A program made the translations under genes and the position numbers. From CAYPIE01 sp964410665 (lineage in GTDB: Bacteria; Planctomycetota; Planctomycetia; Gemmatales; Gemmataceae): a stretch of DNA of 9,498 bases. The notes beneath the pieces were generated by a model. It was not told the DNA's origin, ran no database searches, and saw only the letters and a list, made by a program, of their open reading frames with translations. How positions within the stretch are numbered: position 1 is the first letter of the stretch; each line of letters begins with the position of its first letter. The stretch lies in assembly GCA_964410665.1 (NCBI GenBank), contig CAYPIE010000156.1:1-9498 (forward strand). The letters run 5' to 3'. This document shows, piece by piece, positions 1-6,479 of the stretch.

Positions 1-10
1 TTCCCCGCAT

Positions 11-158
11 CGCAACCGCCTCTGCCTCTTCTGCTCGCAAACGCCTCTGCCTCTTCTGCTCGCAACCGCCTCTGCCTCTTCTGCTCGCAAACGCAAACGC
101 TTCTGCCTCTTTTCGCAACCGTGCTGACTTTGCGCAAGCGAGTTGACTTCCCGCAACC
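11..158. repeat. CGCAA-headed tandem repeat block, periods 25 and 19
   Basis: Three near-identical 25-base units sit at 11-35, 36-60 and 61-85. Each has the head CGCAA[C/A]CGCC followed by the pyrimidine-rich tail TCTGCCTCTTCTGCT, and they differ only at base 6. A fourth unit starting at 86 has its CGCAAA head duplicated (86 and 92) and a degenerate tail. From 114 the period changes to 19: units at 114-132 and 133-151 share CGCAA, a central G, and TGACTT, and a further head begins at 152. The block lies just past the 3' end of argF, and its left edge may continue outside the window. The 25-base period is not a multiple of three, so coding is unlikely. There are no spacers of the CRISPR kind. 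The function is unknown. Confidence 0.85.
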
Positions 159-175
159 ACATGGAGTTTTCTCGA

Positions 176-1087
176 TTACTTCAGCAGCCACTCAAGCAGC
201 GCCTTCTGGGCATGCATCCGGTTTTCGGCCTGCTGGAAGGCGACACTTTGCGAGCCATCAAGGACCGCATCGGTGATTTCTTCGCCACGATTGGCGGGGA
301 GGCAGTGCATCACGCGGGCGTGATGCACTGCCTTGCTTAACAGTTCTTCGTTGACCTGGAAGGGCTGGAAGCGATTGAGGCGTTCGGCCTTTTCATCTTC
401 TTGTCCCATGCTGGCCCAGACATCGGTGTAAATGATGTCGGCTTGGCGGACGGCCTCGATCGGGTCGTGGAGCACCGTGGGCAAGTTGGGCGACACGGAC
501 TGGCGAAACTGGGTTAAGAATTCTTGATCAAAGGTGTAGTCATTGGGCGAGGCCAGAATGAACTGCATGTTGAGTTTACCACAGGCAATGGCTAGGGAGC
601 GGGCGACGTTGTTGCCATCACCAATAAAGGCGACCGTACGGCCCTCGGTGTCGCCAAAGACTTCATGGATGGTAAAGACATCGGCGAGGGCTTGGCATGG
701 GTGAAACAGGTTCGACAGGCCATTGATCACTGGCACGCTGGCATACTGACAAACTTCGTCGAGGGTGGTGTGACGTGTGACACGCATAATCATCGCATCG
801 ACATAGCCGGACAGAGTCCGGGCAAAGTCACCCAGGGTTTCGCGCCAACCGAGCCCAACTTCGCTGCCGGGAAAAAACAGGCTCGTCCCCCCGAGTTGAG
901 CGATGCCCGCCTCGAAGCTGACCCGGGTGCGTAGCGAGGGCTTCTCGAAGATCAGGGCGATGGTCCGGCCGGTGAGCGGGGTGAGCAGCTGTCGCGCTTC
1001 GTGAGCCGCTTTGAGTTCGCCAGCGCGGTGCAGCAGGGCTCGCAGTTCATCGGGCTGGACATCCAACAGGTGCAAGAAATGACGCAT
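176..1087 (-). CDS. argF: ornithine carbamoyltransferase (ArgF)
   Basis: Transfers the carbamoyl group of carbamoyl phosphate to ornithine, giving citrulline, in the cytoplasmic arginine pathway. The 303 residues are a normal length for the family. The carbamoyl-phosphate site SLRTR is at residues 51-55, and HPCQ is at 129-132. The ornithine half contains DVWASMGQE at 222-230 and HCLPANRGEE at 261-270, which are the features that separate ornithine from aspartate transcarbamoylases. The start MRHFLHLL is the usual family N-terminus, although no strong Shine-Dalgarno precedes it. The gene lies 39 bases after argD on the same strand and is the last gene of the arginine cluster. No T-rich intrinsic terminator is visible after the TAA stop; the CGCAA repeat block follows instead. 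It appears intact. Confidence 0.96.
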   Translation of the reverse strand: MRHFLHLLDVQPDELRALLHRAGELKAAHEARQLLTPLTGRTIALIFEKPSLRTRVSFEAGIAQLGGTSLFFPGSEVGLGWRETLGDFARTLSGYVDAMIMRVTRHTTLDEVCQYASVPVINGLSNLFHPCQALADVFTIHEVFGDTEGRTVAFIGDGNNVARSLAIACGKLNMQFILASPNDYTFDQEFLTQFRQSVSPNLPTVLHDPIEAVRQADIIYTDVWASMGQEDEKAERLNRFQPFQVNEELLSKAVHHARVMHCLPANRGEEITDAVLDGSQSVAFQQAENRMHAQKALLEWLLK

Positions 1088-1126
1088 GGATCGCGGCCAC
1101 GGGTAGGGAAGAGAAAAACTCAGAGG

Positions 1127-2344
1127 TTATGCGGCTTGTGCCAGCAACACCTCCGCCAGGATCGCGCAGCCTTCCTTGATCTCATCATCGGTCACATTCA
1201 AGGCAGGCAATAGACGCAGGACCGTCTGGTGGGTGCAGTTGATCAACAGTCGCCGCTCCAGGCACTGTTGCACAATCGGGGTACCATCGATGGTTAGTTC
1301 GATGCCGATCATCGCGCCCTGGACACGGACTTCTTGAATCAGTGGACAGCGTGGTTGCAATTGCTCGAAAAAGTCACGAAATTGCTCACCGATCTGTTCA
1401 GCTCGATGGAGCAACTGGTCCGCCTCGATGGTCTCAATGGTGGCCAGGGCTGCCCGGCAAGCGATCGGGTTGCCGCCGAAGGTAGCGGCATGGGTGCCAG
1501 GTTTGAGGTAGCTTGCGACCTCGGTTCGGGCCAGCATCCCACCACAGGCAACGCCACCACCCAACGCCTTGGCAAGGGTGAGGATGTCGGGCTGCACATT
1601 CCAGTGCTGGTGGGCATACCAGCGGCCGGTGCGGCCCATGCCCGACTGCACCTCATCAAAGATTAACAGCATGCCATGCTGATCACACAGGTCCCGTAAC
1701 CCCTCGAGGTACCCCTCGGGCGGCAAGTTGATGCCTCCTTCGCCTTGGATTGGTTCGAGAAGAATGGCGCAGGTCTCGGCATCAATCTGCCGGGCAAGAT
1801 CGTCCAGGTCGCCATAGCGGGCGTAGGCAAAGCCGGCCAGCATCGGCTCCACACCTTGGTGGTACTTGGGCTGGGCCGTGGCACTCAAGGCACCCATGGT
1901 GCGGCCATGGAAGCCCTCGGTCATGCTGATGATTTTGTATTTTGGAGCATCGACGTAATGCTGGCGGCCATATAGACGGGCCAGCTTGATGGCTCCCTCG
2001 ATGGCTTCGGCTCCCGAGTTACAGAAGAAGGCCTGGGCCCGGAAGTCCAGTCGTTCGCATAGGGCTTGGGCCAGCTGGCCCTGCGGCTCGGTATACCAAG
2101 TATTTGGCACATGAATCAGCTGGGCCACCTGCTCCTGGACTGCCTGCACGATGCGTGGTGGACAATGGCCTAACAAACCGCAGCCCCAGCCGGGGAACAG
2201 ATCTAGATAGCTGTTGCCCTCCGCGTCCCAGATCCGTGAGCCTTCCCCACGTACCAAACAGACGGGGAAGCGGCGATAGTTACCGATGACATAGGTTTGG
2301 AACTGCTCGATCACATCCGGGGTGCTGGTGGTGGTCGTGCTCAT
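1127..2344 (-). CDS. argD: acetylornithine aminotransferase (ArgD)
   Basis: PLP-dependent class III aminotransferase converting N-acetylglutamate semialdehyde and glutamate to N-acetylornithine and 2-oxoglutarate. The frame is open back to 2569, but that extension overlaps argB. The ATG at 2344 (MSTTTTSTPD) gives 405 residues, normal for the family. The cofactor phosphate site NSGAEA is at residues 109-114, the HGR segment at 146-148, FDEVQSGMGRTG at 229-240 with the PLP-ring Asp230, and the Schiff-base lysine K259 within LTLAKALGGG. The TFGGNP segment is at 288-293. It sits 64 bases downstream of argB and 39 before argF. Some class III enzymes of this type also act on succinyl-ornithine or succinyl-diaminopimelate, but the arg neighbours favour ArgD. 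The Shine-Dalgarno is weak (GGAA). Confidence 0.94.
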   Translation of the reverse strand: MSTTTTSTPDVIEQFQTYVIGNYRRFPVCLVRGEGSRIWDAEGNSYLDLFPGWGCGLLGHCPPRIVQAVQEQVAQLIHVPNTWYTEPQGQLAQALCERLDFRAQAFFCNSGAEAIEGAIKLARLYGRQHYVDAPKYKIISMTEGFHGRTMGALSATAQPKYHQGVEPMLAGFAYARYGDLDDLARQIDAETCAILLEPIQGEGGINLPPEGYLEGLRDLCDQHGMLLIFDEVQSGMGRTGRWYAHQHWNVQPDILTLAKALGGGVACGGMLARTEVASYLKPGTHAATFGGNPIACRAALATIETIEADQLLHRAEQIGEQFRDFFEQLQPRCPLIQEVRVQGAMIGIELTIDGTPIVQQCLERRLLINCTHQTVLRLLPALNVTDDEIKEGCAILAEVLLAQAA

Positions 2345-2360
2345 GGGTTTTCCGTGGTCC

Positions 2361-2393
2361 AAAAAACTGGCGAACGCCCGTCCGGGAGACGGG
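2361..2393 (-). promoter_or_regulatory. argB-argD intercistronic hairpin with T6 tract
   Basis: In the 64-base gap between argB and argD, the minus strand reads CCCGTC, a 5-base loop, then GACGGG (2393-2377), a perfect 6-bp GC stem. After 10 bases comes a run of six T (2366-2361), about 17 bases before the argD start codon. The spacer is too long for a textbook intrinsic terminator. The element could be a leaky terminator, an attenuator or an RNA processing site that sets argB and argD levels apart. No leader peptide rich in arginine codons was found here. Confidence 0.4.
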
Positions 2394-2408
2394 GCCAGGG
2401 CTGGGAGG

Positions 2409-3344
2409 TTAGTCTTCGTGCGCGTGGCGGACCGCATCGGGGTGGTGAGACGGAGGACGATTCTGACGCAAAACAATCTCAGTGCCGACGCCTCGGTCGG
2501 TATATATTTCCAGCAGTAAAGAATGGCGTAGCCGGCCATCAATGATGTGCGTCTTGCGGACCCCACCACGCAAACTATCCAGGCACGCCTCGACCTTCGG
2601 GATCATGCCACTATCAATCACACCCGCGGCAATCAATTCGCGACATTGCTCCGCCTCGAGGCTTGGTAACAGTGACTCAGGGTCGTCACGGTCACTGAGG
2701 ATACCGGGAGTGTCCGTCAGCAGCACCAGTTTCTCGGTCTTCAAATGCGAAGCGACCGCTGCGGCCGCCGTGTCAGCATTGGTGTTGAGCCAGCCGCCGT
2801 CTCCGGTATCAATAGCCAAGGAGGGGATGACTGGGATGACGCGAGCTGCGGCAAAGTCCAGGATCAATTCGCCCAGAACGCGGCGAATCGTGCCGACCCG
2901 GCCCAGGTCCATGGCACGCCCTTCCTGATTGGTGAGCTGGAGACGCTCCCCAAATAGACATTGCAGCGGGCCCGAGTGCAGGCCGACGGCCCGGCCGCCT
3001 AGTTCTTGCAGTTGGGCGACCAGGCCAGCATTGATTTGGTCGAGCAGGACGCTGACCACCAGGGCCAGTGTGGCCTCATCGGTGTAACGTCGGCCCTGAA
3101 TTTTTCGAGGTTTCAGGCCAGACTCCATCATGGCCCGGTCGATGGCCTTGCCGCCGCCGTGCACCACAATCGGCCGTAGGCCGACGGTTTCCATGAATAG
3201 GACCGACTGCAGGGTGGCATTGACGGCGGCGGGATCCTCCATGGCACTGCCGCCGAGCTTGATGACCGAGTGGCGTCCGCGGAAGGTGCGGATGTAGTTC
3301 ATCGCCTCGATTAGCGCGTCGGCTTTGCGGATTGCCTCGTTCAT
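2409..3344 (-). CDS. argB: N-acetylglutamate kinase (ArgB), arginine-sensitive type
   Basis: Phosphorylates N-acetylglutamate with ATP, the second step of arginine synthesis, in the cytoplasm. The chosen ATG at 3344 has GGAAG eight bases upstream. A GTG two codons earlier (3350) is possible but lies only two bases from that GGAAG. Using the numbering from the GTG, the amino acid kinase motifs are KLGGSA at 31-36, HGGGK at 64-68, NTNADTAA at 189-196, LTDTPGIL at 211-218 and a Lys in GMIPKVE at 248-254. The N-terminal amphipathic segment LIEAMNYIRTFRGR before VIKLGG matches the extra helix of arginine-inhibited hexameric kinases, and the C-terminal LLLEIYTDRGVGTEI fits their arginine site, so feedback inhibition is inferred. 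The C-terminal 20 or so residues, rich in His, Pro and Asp, look like a nonconserved tail. It lies 69 bases after the transporter gene. Confidence 0.95.
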   Translation of the reverse strand: MNEAIRKADALIEAMNYIRTFRGRHSVIKLGGSAMEDPAAVNATLQSVLFMETVGLRPIVVHGGGKAIDRAMMESGLKPRKIQGRRYTDEATLALVVSVLLDQINAGLVAQLQELGGRAVGLHSGPLQCLFGERLQLTNQEGRAMDLGRVGTIRRVLGELILDFAAARVIPVIPSLAIDTGDGGWLNTNADTAAAAVASHLKTEKLVLLTDTPGILSDRDDPESLLPSLEAEQCRELIAAGVIDSGMIPKVEACLDSLRGGVRKTHIIDGRLRHSLLLEIYTDRGVGTEIVLRQNRPPSHHPDAVRHAHED

Positions 3345-3413
3345 CGCCACGGCTTCCGACCCACCTACGGTTGACTAGCAAAAGAACAATCCTAGGGATC
3401 CGGGGGGACTGCG

Positions 3414-4307
3414 TCAATCCTCGACAGCGATCGGTTGCGCGGTCCGAACCGGCCGGGGCTTGTCACGCACATTGATATAGGCCCCGAGTAAAATCAGGGC
3501 AGCCCCGGCAATGGTCCACACGCTTGGAATGTTGGCGAAGATCAAGATGCCCCACAGGGTGGCGAAGACCACCTGCAGATAAGACAGAGCCGCTGCTCGG
3601 GCGGCCGGCTCTTGTTCGAGGCCACGGGTAAGATAGACCTGGCCCATCTGGGTGAAAATCCCCACGCCTAACAGACAGGGCCATTCCCAACCGACCGGGG
3701 GCACCCAGTTGGCGATCACCCGCGGCAAGGCGAGGGGCACGGTGACCAGCGGAAAGTAAAAGACAATCACCAGCGGATGTTCCTTGCTGGCCAACCGTCG
3801 CACAATGATGTAGGCACAGGAACTTAGGAAGGCGCCACAGATGGCAATTGCCACCCAGGCGGGTTCAAGGGCCGCGCCCAAACTACCAAAGACCGGGCCC
3901 GGGCGAGCCACAGCAATCACTCCAAACGCACCCAGGACAATCGCCACCAGCAACCGCGGCCCGACTGCCTCGCCCAAGATCACGGCGGCAAAGATGGCTG
4001 TGAAAATCGGATAGAGATACTGGATCACCGTGGCTTCGGCGATCGGCAAATGCGTGAACGAGAAGAACACGCAGTGCAGGGAGATGCAGCCGAGTACACC
4101 ACGCAACAGCAGCATGCGGCGATGGGTGCCCCACACGGAGATGCCGGCTCGGGCGAGCAGGCCATAGCTTAAAAACAGCGAGATGATGGCCCGAAACAGG
4201 ACAATCTCCTCGCTGGGCAAGCGTTGTCCAGCCAGCTTCACGAGCACGCTCATCACGCTGAAGCCGAAGGCCGAGAGCATCATATATTTGGCGCCGAGTG
4301 GGATCAC
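3414..4307 (-). CDS. EamA/DMT-superfamily transporter
   Basis: Predicted inner-membrane protein of 297 residues, the usual length for two EamA repeats with about ten membrane segments. Hydrophobic stretches run throughout, for example around residues 8-25, 38-52, 95-112, 119-134, 150-168, 178-196 and 262-280. Repeat 1 ends with the recognisable LPIAEATVIQYLYPIFTA area (87-104). Repeat 2 has YLTRGLEQEPAARAA (225-239), then SYLQVVFATLWG and IPSVWTIAGAALILLGA. The position usually occupied by GE in 'FGEIPS'-type relatives is AN here (258-259). The GTG start overlaps the TGA of the DUF1569 gene by four bases (GTGA), and GAGG lies seven bases upstream, which indicates translational coupling. The substrate cannot be read from sequence; family members move amino acids, nucleotides or other metabolites. 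Being upstream of argBDF suggests an amino-acid related solute, as inference only. Confidence 0.88.
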   Translation of the reverse strand: MIPLGAKYMMLSAFGFSVMSVLVKLAGQRLPSEEIVLFRAIISLFLSYGLLARAGISVWGTHRRMLLLRGVLGCISLHCVFFSFTHLPIAEATVIQYLYPIFTAIFAAVILGEAVGPRLLVAIVLGAFGVIAVARPGPVFGSLGAALEPAWVAIAICGAFLSSCAYIIVRRLASKEHPLVIVFYFPLVTVPLALPRVIANWVPPVGWEWPCLLGVGIFTQMGQVYLTRGLEQEPAARAAALSYLQVVFATLWGILIFANIPSVWTIAGAALILLGAYINVRDKPRPVRTAQPIAVED

Positions 4308-4822
4308 GCGGCGGCCTCATCGATGTGCACAAAGCTCAGATGCATTTCGCAATGCCGCAAATGCACCCAGAGCCACTGGTCATGCTTGAGAGCGGGCCCA
4401 CCGGGACTGCGCTGATGCATTCGCTCCCCTTGTTCAATACGGCGTAGTTGCCGGCGGAGATAATCGGCCCCGGCATCGAGGCTCATGGCGGGCTCGGGTT
4501 CGACGGCCTGGGCAGCGGACTCCGGGTTGGTGTACCCCGGCTTCAGGATCAGGCGATAGAAGCCTTTCCAGGAGAAGAAGGCGAACGCTTTCGCCATCAA
4601 CCGCATAGGTCGTGGGTATTGGAAGGGGAAGCCGTCGATGGAGTACTCGACCCAGCGACCCAGGTGGGTAAAGATTTGCCCGACTGTCCAATTGCCGGTC
4701 GTGCGCACCCGCTCCTCGGCGGCAGCGATCTGGATGCGGTCGATCTCGGCGAACAGATCGGCCAGGGTGTCCAGGGTCACGGAGCGACGTGGCGACTTAC
4801 GGGTATCAATGGCCGTGGTCAT
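4304..4822 (-). CDS. DUF1569 / DinB-like four-helix protein
   Basis: A 172-residue cytoplasmic protein that I recognise as DUF1569, a member of the DinB/YfiT-like putative metalloenzyme superfamily. The sequence has the helical pattern of that fold, with a histidine in GQIFTHLGRW (H53) and a HxxxH pair in LRHCEMHLSF (H157 and H161). Together these make the usual three-histidine metal site. The segment PFQYPRPMRLMAKAF (66-80) is also typical of the family. The biochemical role is unknown; characterised relatives are thiol-S-transferases and related enzymes. The ATG at 4822 has a very good Shine-Dalgarno, GAGGAGG at 4830-4836, seven bases upstream. It is the first gene of the minus-strand group and overlaps the transporter gene by four bases, so the two are likely co-translated. 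Confidence 0.85.
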   Translation of the reverse strand: MTTAIDTRKSPRRSVTLDTLADLFAEIDRIQIAAAEERVRTTGNWTVGQIFTHLGRWVEYSIDGFPFQYPRPMRLMAKAFAFFSWKGFYRLILKPGYTNPESAAQAVEPEPAMSLDAGADYLRRQLRRIEQGERMHQRSPGGPALKHDQWLWVHLRHCEMHLSFVHIDEAAA

Positions 4823-4958
4823 AACAGTGCCTCCTCGTGCAGATGGTTATATATGGCCCGCCACCGGTCGGGGAGGTTGGCGATGCAACCCTTTTATCAT
4901 TCATTGATTGGGATACGATTCAATCCATTCCTTGAGGTCATCATCTCGGAGCGCGGCC
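4823..4958. promoter_or_regulatory. divergent intergenic region
   Basis: These 136 bases separate the minus-strand DUF1569-arg group from the plus-strand gene pair, so promoters for both directions are expected here. The stretch 4891-4930 is AT-richer than its surroundings. On the minus strand, TTGAAT (about 4918-4923) is followed 19 bases later by GATAAA, a weak sigma70-like pair. An ATATATA run lies at about 4848-4854. No operator with clear symmetry and no convincing ARG box was recognised. The exact promoter positions cannot be fixed by eye. Confidence 0.35.
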
Positions 4959-5387
4959 ATGGCGAACAAGATGATCACGGTCTTCACGGTGCAAAAGATC
5001 CGCTGGGAGTATGGGGACGACTTCTACTACAACGAGGGGCAAGATTGTGTGAAGACCTTTCTGAGTCGTGACAAGGCCGAGGTCCACCGCCAGGAACTTG
5101 AACAGGCGGCGTTGGCAGAGCGGACGCCCAACATCCAGCCTGAGTTTGGCAATCTTCTCTATGGCGAGCGATGTAGCTTGCCGTATGCCGAGGCGGTCGA
5201 ATGGTTGCAAGCGGTGGGGATCACTCCGCCGGAAGATGAGAAGGCATTTCCGGCTTGGTTTGACGCCCATTGGGAAGAGGGATGGGAGAGTCTGCATAGC
5301 GAACAACGACAAGCGATGCTTGAGCTGATTGACCGAGTGCCAATCTATCGGCTGGTCGAAATGCAACTGGAGGTGAGGGGCGAGTGA
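4959..5387 (+). CDS. uncharacterised protein, first of a paralogous pair
   Basis: 142 residues from the ATG at 4959, with GGAG about seven bases upstream (4948-4951). The frame is open from 4908, but that extension has no better start. I do not recognise a named family. The protein is soluble, acidic and rich in Trp, with no signal peptide or membrane segment. It begins with a beta-like strand (MITVFTVQKIRWEYGDD), then KTFLSRDKAEVHRQELE (32-48), which reads as a strand plus helix. The C-terminal part has EWLQ (81-84), GITPPED (87-93), paired aromatic WFDAHW (100-105) and a final helix with DRVPIYRLVEMQLE (125-138). These blocks recur in the next gene. Its TGA overlaps the first base of the downstream ATG, so the pair is likely translationally coupled. 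Confidence 0.75.
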   Translation: MANKMITVFTVQKIRWEYGDDFYYNEGQDCVKTFLSRDKAEVHRQELEQAALAERTPNIQPEFGNLLYGERCSLPYAEAVEWLQAVGITPPEDEKAFPAWFDAHWEEGWESLHSEQRQAMLELIDRVPIYRLVEMQLEVRGE

Positions 5388-5926
5388 TGATGGAGACGGG
5401 GAGTGATGCAAAACTCTACATGGTCGTCCGCCTCAACTGGGATGACCATTGGAGCGGTGAGCAAAAGGAACTGCGTCCTGGTGAGGGCACACCGTTGTGC
5501 CTATTCACCTCTTATGCCGCGGCCGAGGCGTACTGCTATGAGAAAGAAAACCGGCAGCGCGGCAAAGTAAATCCCTTTGCGTATCCTGCTCCGCTTGCAG
5601 AAGCCGAGCGTCGACGGCTTCTCGAAGCCTACTGGGCCCGTGTGCGTGCGGGCGAAAACCCAGGTTCAATCGTCGCAGCGCGGGAGCTGCCCCAAGACGA
5701 TATCCCGCGGTTCAGCTCGCTCGACGGTCCGCGGTTTTATGACTGGCTGGGAGATATTGACATCGTGATGGATCCTGGGAGTCAGTCCTGGACGGTGGAG
5801 CAATGGCGGCGCTGGTGGTCGAAGCACAAGAAGAAACTGAGCGAATATCAGGTTGCCAAGATCTGGGAGGCGCTGAATAGGGTGCACTTTCATGCCATCA
5901 TCGAGCTGGATCCGGCCGAAGTGTGA
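5387..5926 (+). CDS. uncharacterised protein, second of a paralogous pair
   Basis: 179 residues from the ATG at 5387, which shares its A with the upstream TGA. AGGTGAGG ends eight bases before it. A GTG at 5384 and an ATG at 5390 are alternative starts. No known family was recognised. The layout follows the preceding gene: an N-terminal strand with Trp (LYMVVRLNWDD, 10-20), then LCLFTSYAAAEAYCYEKE (37-54), a middle insertion rich in Arg, Ala and Glu (60-110), and a C-terminal block FYDWLGDIDIV (117-127), WRRWW (140-144), LSEYQVAKIWEALNRV (151-166), IIELD (171-175). The distance from WL to RV is 45 residues here and 44 in the neighbour. The product is probably cytoplasmic. A shared fold is inferred from this alignment by eye; the function is unknown. 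Confidence 0.75.
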   Translation: MMETGSDAKLYMVVRLNWDDHWSGEQKELRPGEGTPLCLFTSYAAAEAYCYEKENRQRGKVNPFAYPAPLAEAERRRLLEAYWARVRAGENPGSIVAARELPQDDIPRFSSLDGPRFYDWLGDIDIVMDPGSQSWTVEQWRRWWSKHKKKLSEYQVAKIWEALNRVHFHAIIELDPAEV

Positions 5927-6015
5927 TGGCGTGAAGGGAGTTGAATCCGTGCCCTAAAGCCTCTGTAAAAACACACCGCGCGTGCTGAGAGTGCTGGACC
6001 TGGGGGGATGATCGT

Positions 6016-6363
6016 ATGTCAAAGCCGTGGATTCATGCCCTGTCTTCGGTCCGCTGCTGGGGTGGAGTGCCCGAGGATTACATTGCCATCCATGAAAAGA
6101 TGGATTCGACCAAGATGGCCCACGCCGAGGTGACGCACCGCTGCGTATTTCACTCGGCGTTTGGCATTTACTTGATCGAGGAGTTGTTTGGCCGCATGCT
6201 GACCAATTCTGCGGGCCGGGAGGTCCAGGTTCGCGACATTGCTGAACAACATGTGCTGGAGGATTTGGGGTTTATCCCATCCTTGTCGGATTGGCTCAAG
6301 GAGATGCCGGCCCAGCCATGGATGGCGGGGATGAGGAAAATGAAGGTGGAGATGGTCGATTGA
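6016..6363 (+). CDS. DUF6915-like small histidine-rich protein
   Basis: 115 residues; the ATG at 6016 has GGGGGGA (6002-6008) seven bases upstream. I recognise it from memory as the DUF6915 type. Diagnostic stretches are WIHALSSVRCWGGVPEDYIAIH (cited here by position: W5 to H26), the MDSTK turn at 29-33, HRCVFHSAFGIYLIEELFG (41-59), LTNSAGREVQVRDIAEQHV (62-80) and EDLGFIPSLSDWL (82-94). Conserved-looking histidines at 7, 26, 41, 46 and 79 could bind a metal, but this is inference. No membrane segment is seen. It lies 89 bases after the paralogous pair on the same strand and may share their transcript. It ends at a strong hairpin. The function of the family is unknown to me. Confidence 0.82.
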   Translation: MSKPWIHALSSVRCWGGVPEDYIAIHEKMDSTKMAHAEVTHRCVFHSAFGIYLIEELFGRMLTNSAGREVQVRDIAEQHVLEDLGFIPSLSDWLKEMPAQPWMAGMRKMKVEMVD

Positions 6364-6393
6364 TCGACCCCGAGCTCGGCTCAGGGGTCGATC
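6362..6393 (+). terminator. long stop-codon-overlapping hairpin, terminator-like
   Basis: GATCGACCCC (6362-6371) is perfectly complementary to GGGGTCGATC (6384-6393). Inside, GAGC pairs with GCTC around a 3-base loop, leaving one bulged A (6383). The stem is 14 bp in total and starts within the TGA stop of the small gene. No T tract follows, so it may be a Rho-dependent or RNA-stabilising 3' structure rather than a classic intrinsic terminator. Confidence 0.6.
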
Positions 6394-6442
6394 CAGGAAC
6401 ATCAGATCCTGAGCTTTGCCCATTTGAAACCGCTCATACCGT

Positions 6443-6469
6443 CATTTCCTGGAGTTTTGGTCAGGAATG
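6443..6469. terminator. second hairpin in the convergent gap
   Basis: TTCCTG (6446-6451) pairs with CAGGAA (6462-6467) around a 10-base loop, and the stem extends by two pairs if one T is bulged. It lies between the 3' ends of two convergent genes, just beyond the TAA of the Rpn-type gene, where a bidirectional terminator would be expected. No T tract is present on either strand, so the assignment is weak. Confidence 0.3.
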
Positions 6470-6479
6470 CACTGTTGCT

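Noticed and set aside
11..112. CRISPR array
   Set aside because: The 25-base units are directly adjacent with no unique spacers, and no cas genes are present.
2345..2569. Longer argD start giving 480 residues
   Set aside because: The extra 75 residues overlap argB in another frame, have no family similarity, and the ATG at 2344 gives the normal length.
3375..3405. CCTAGG and GGATCC palindromes between the transporter and argB as a terminator
   Set aside because: The possible stem is only about 4 bp and the following tract is mixed, so it is not a credible terminator.
4448..5071. Plus-strand open frame of 207 codons
   Set aside because: It lies mostly antisense to the DUF1569 gene and overlaps the first unknown gene in another frame; it is a GC-rich shadow.
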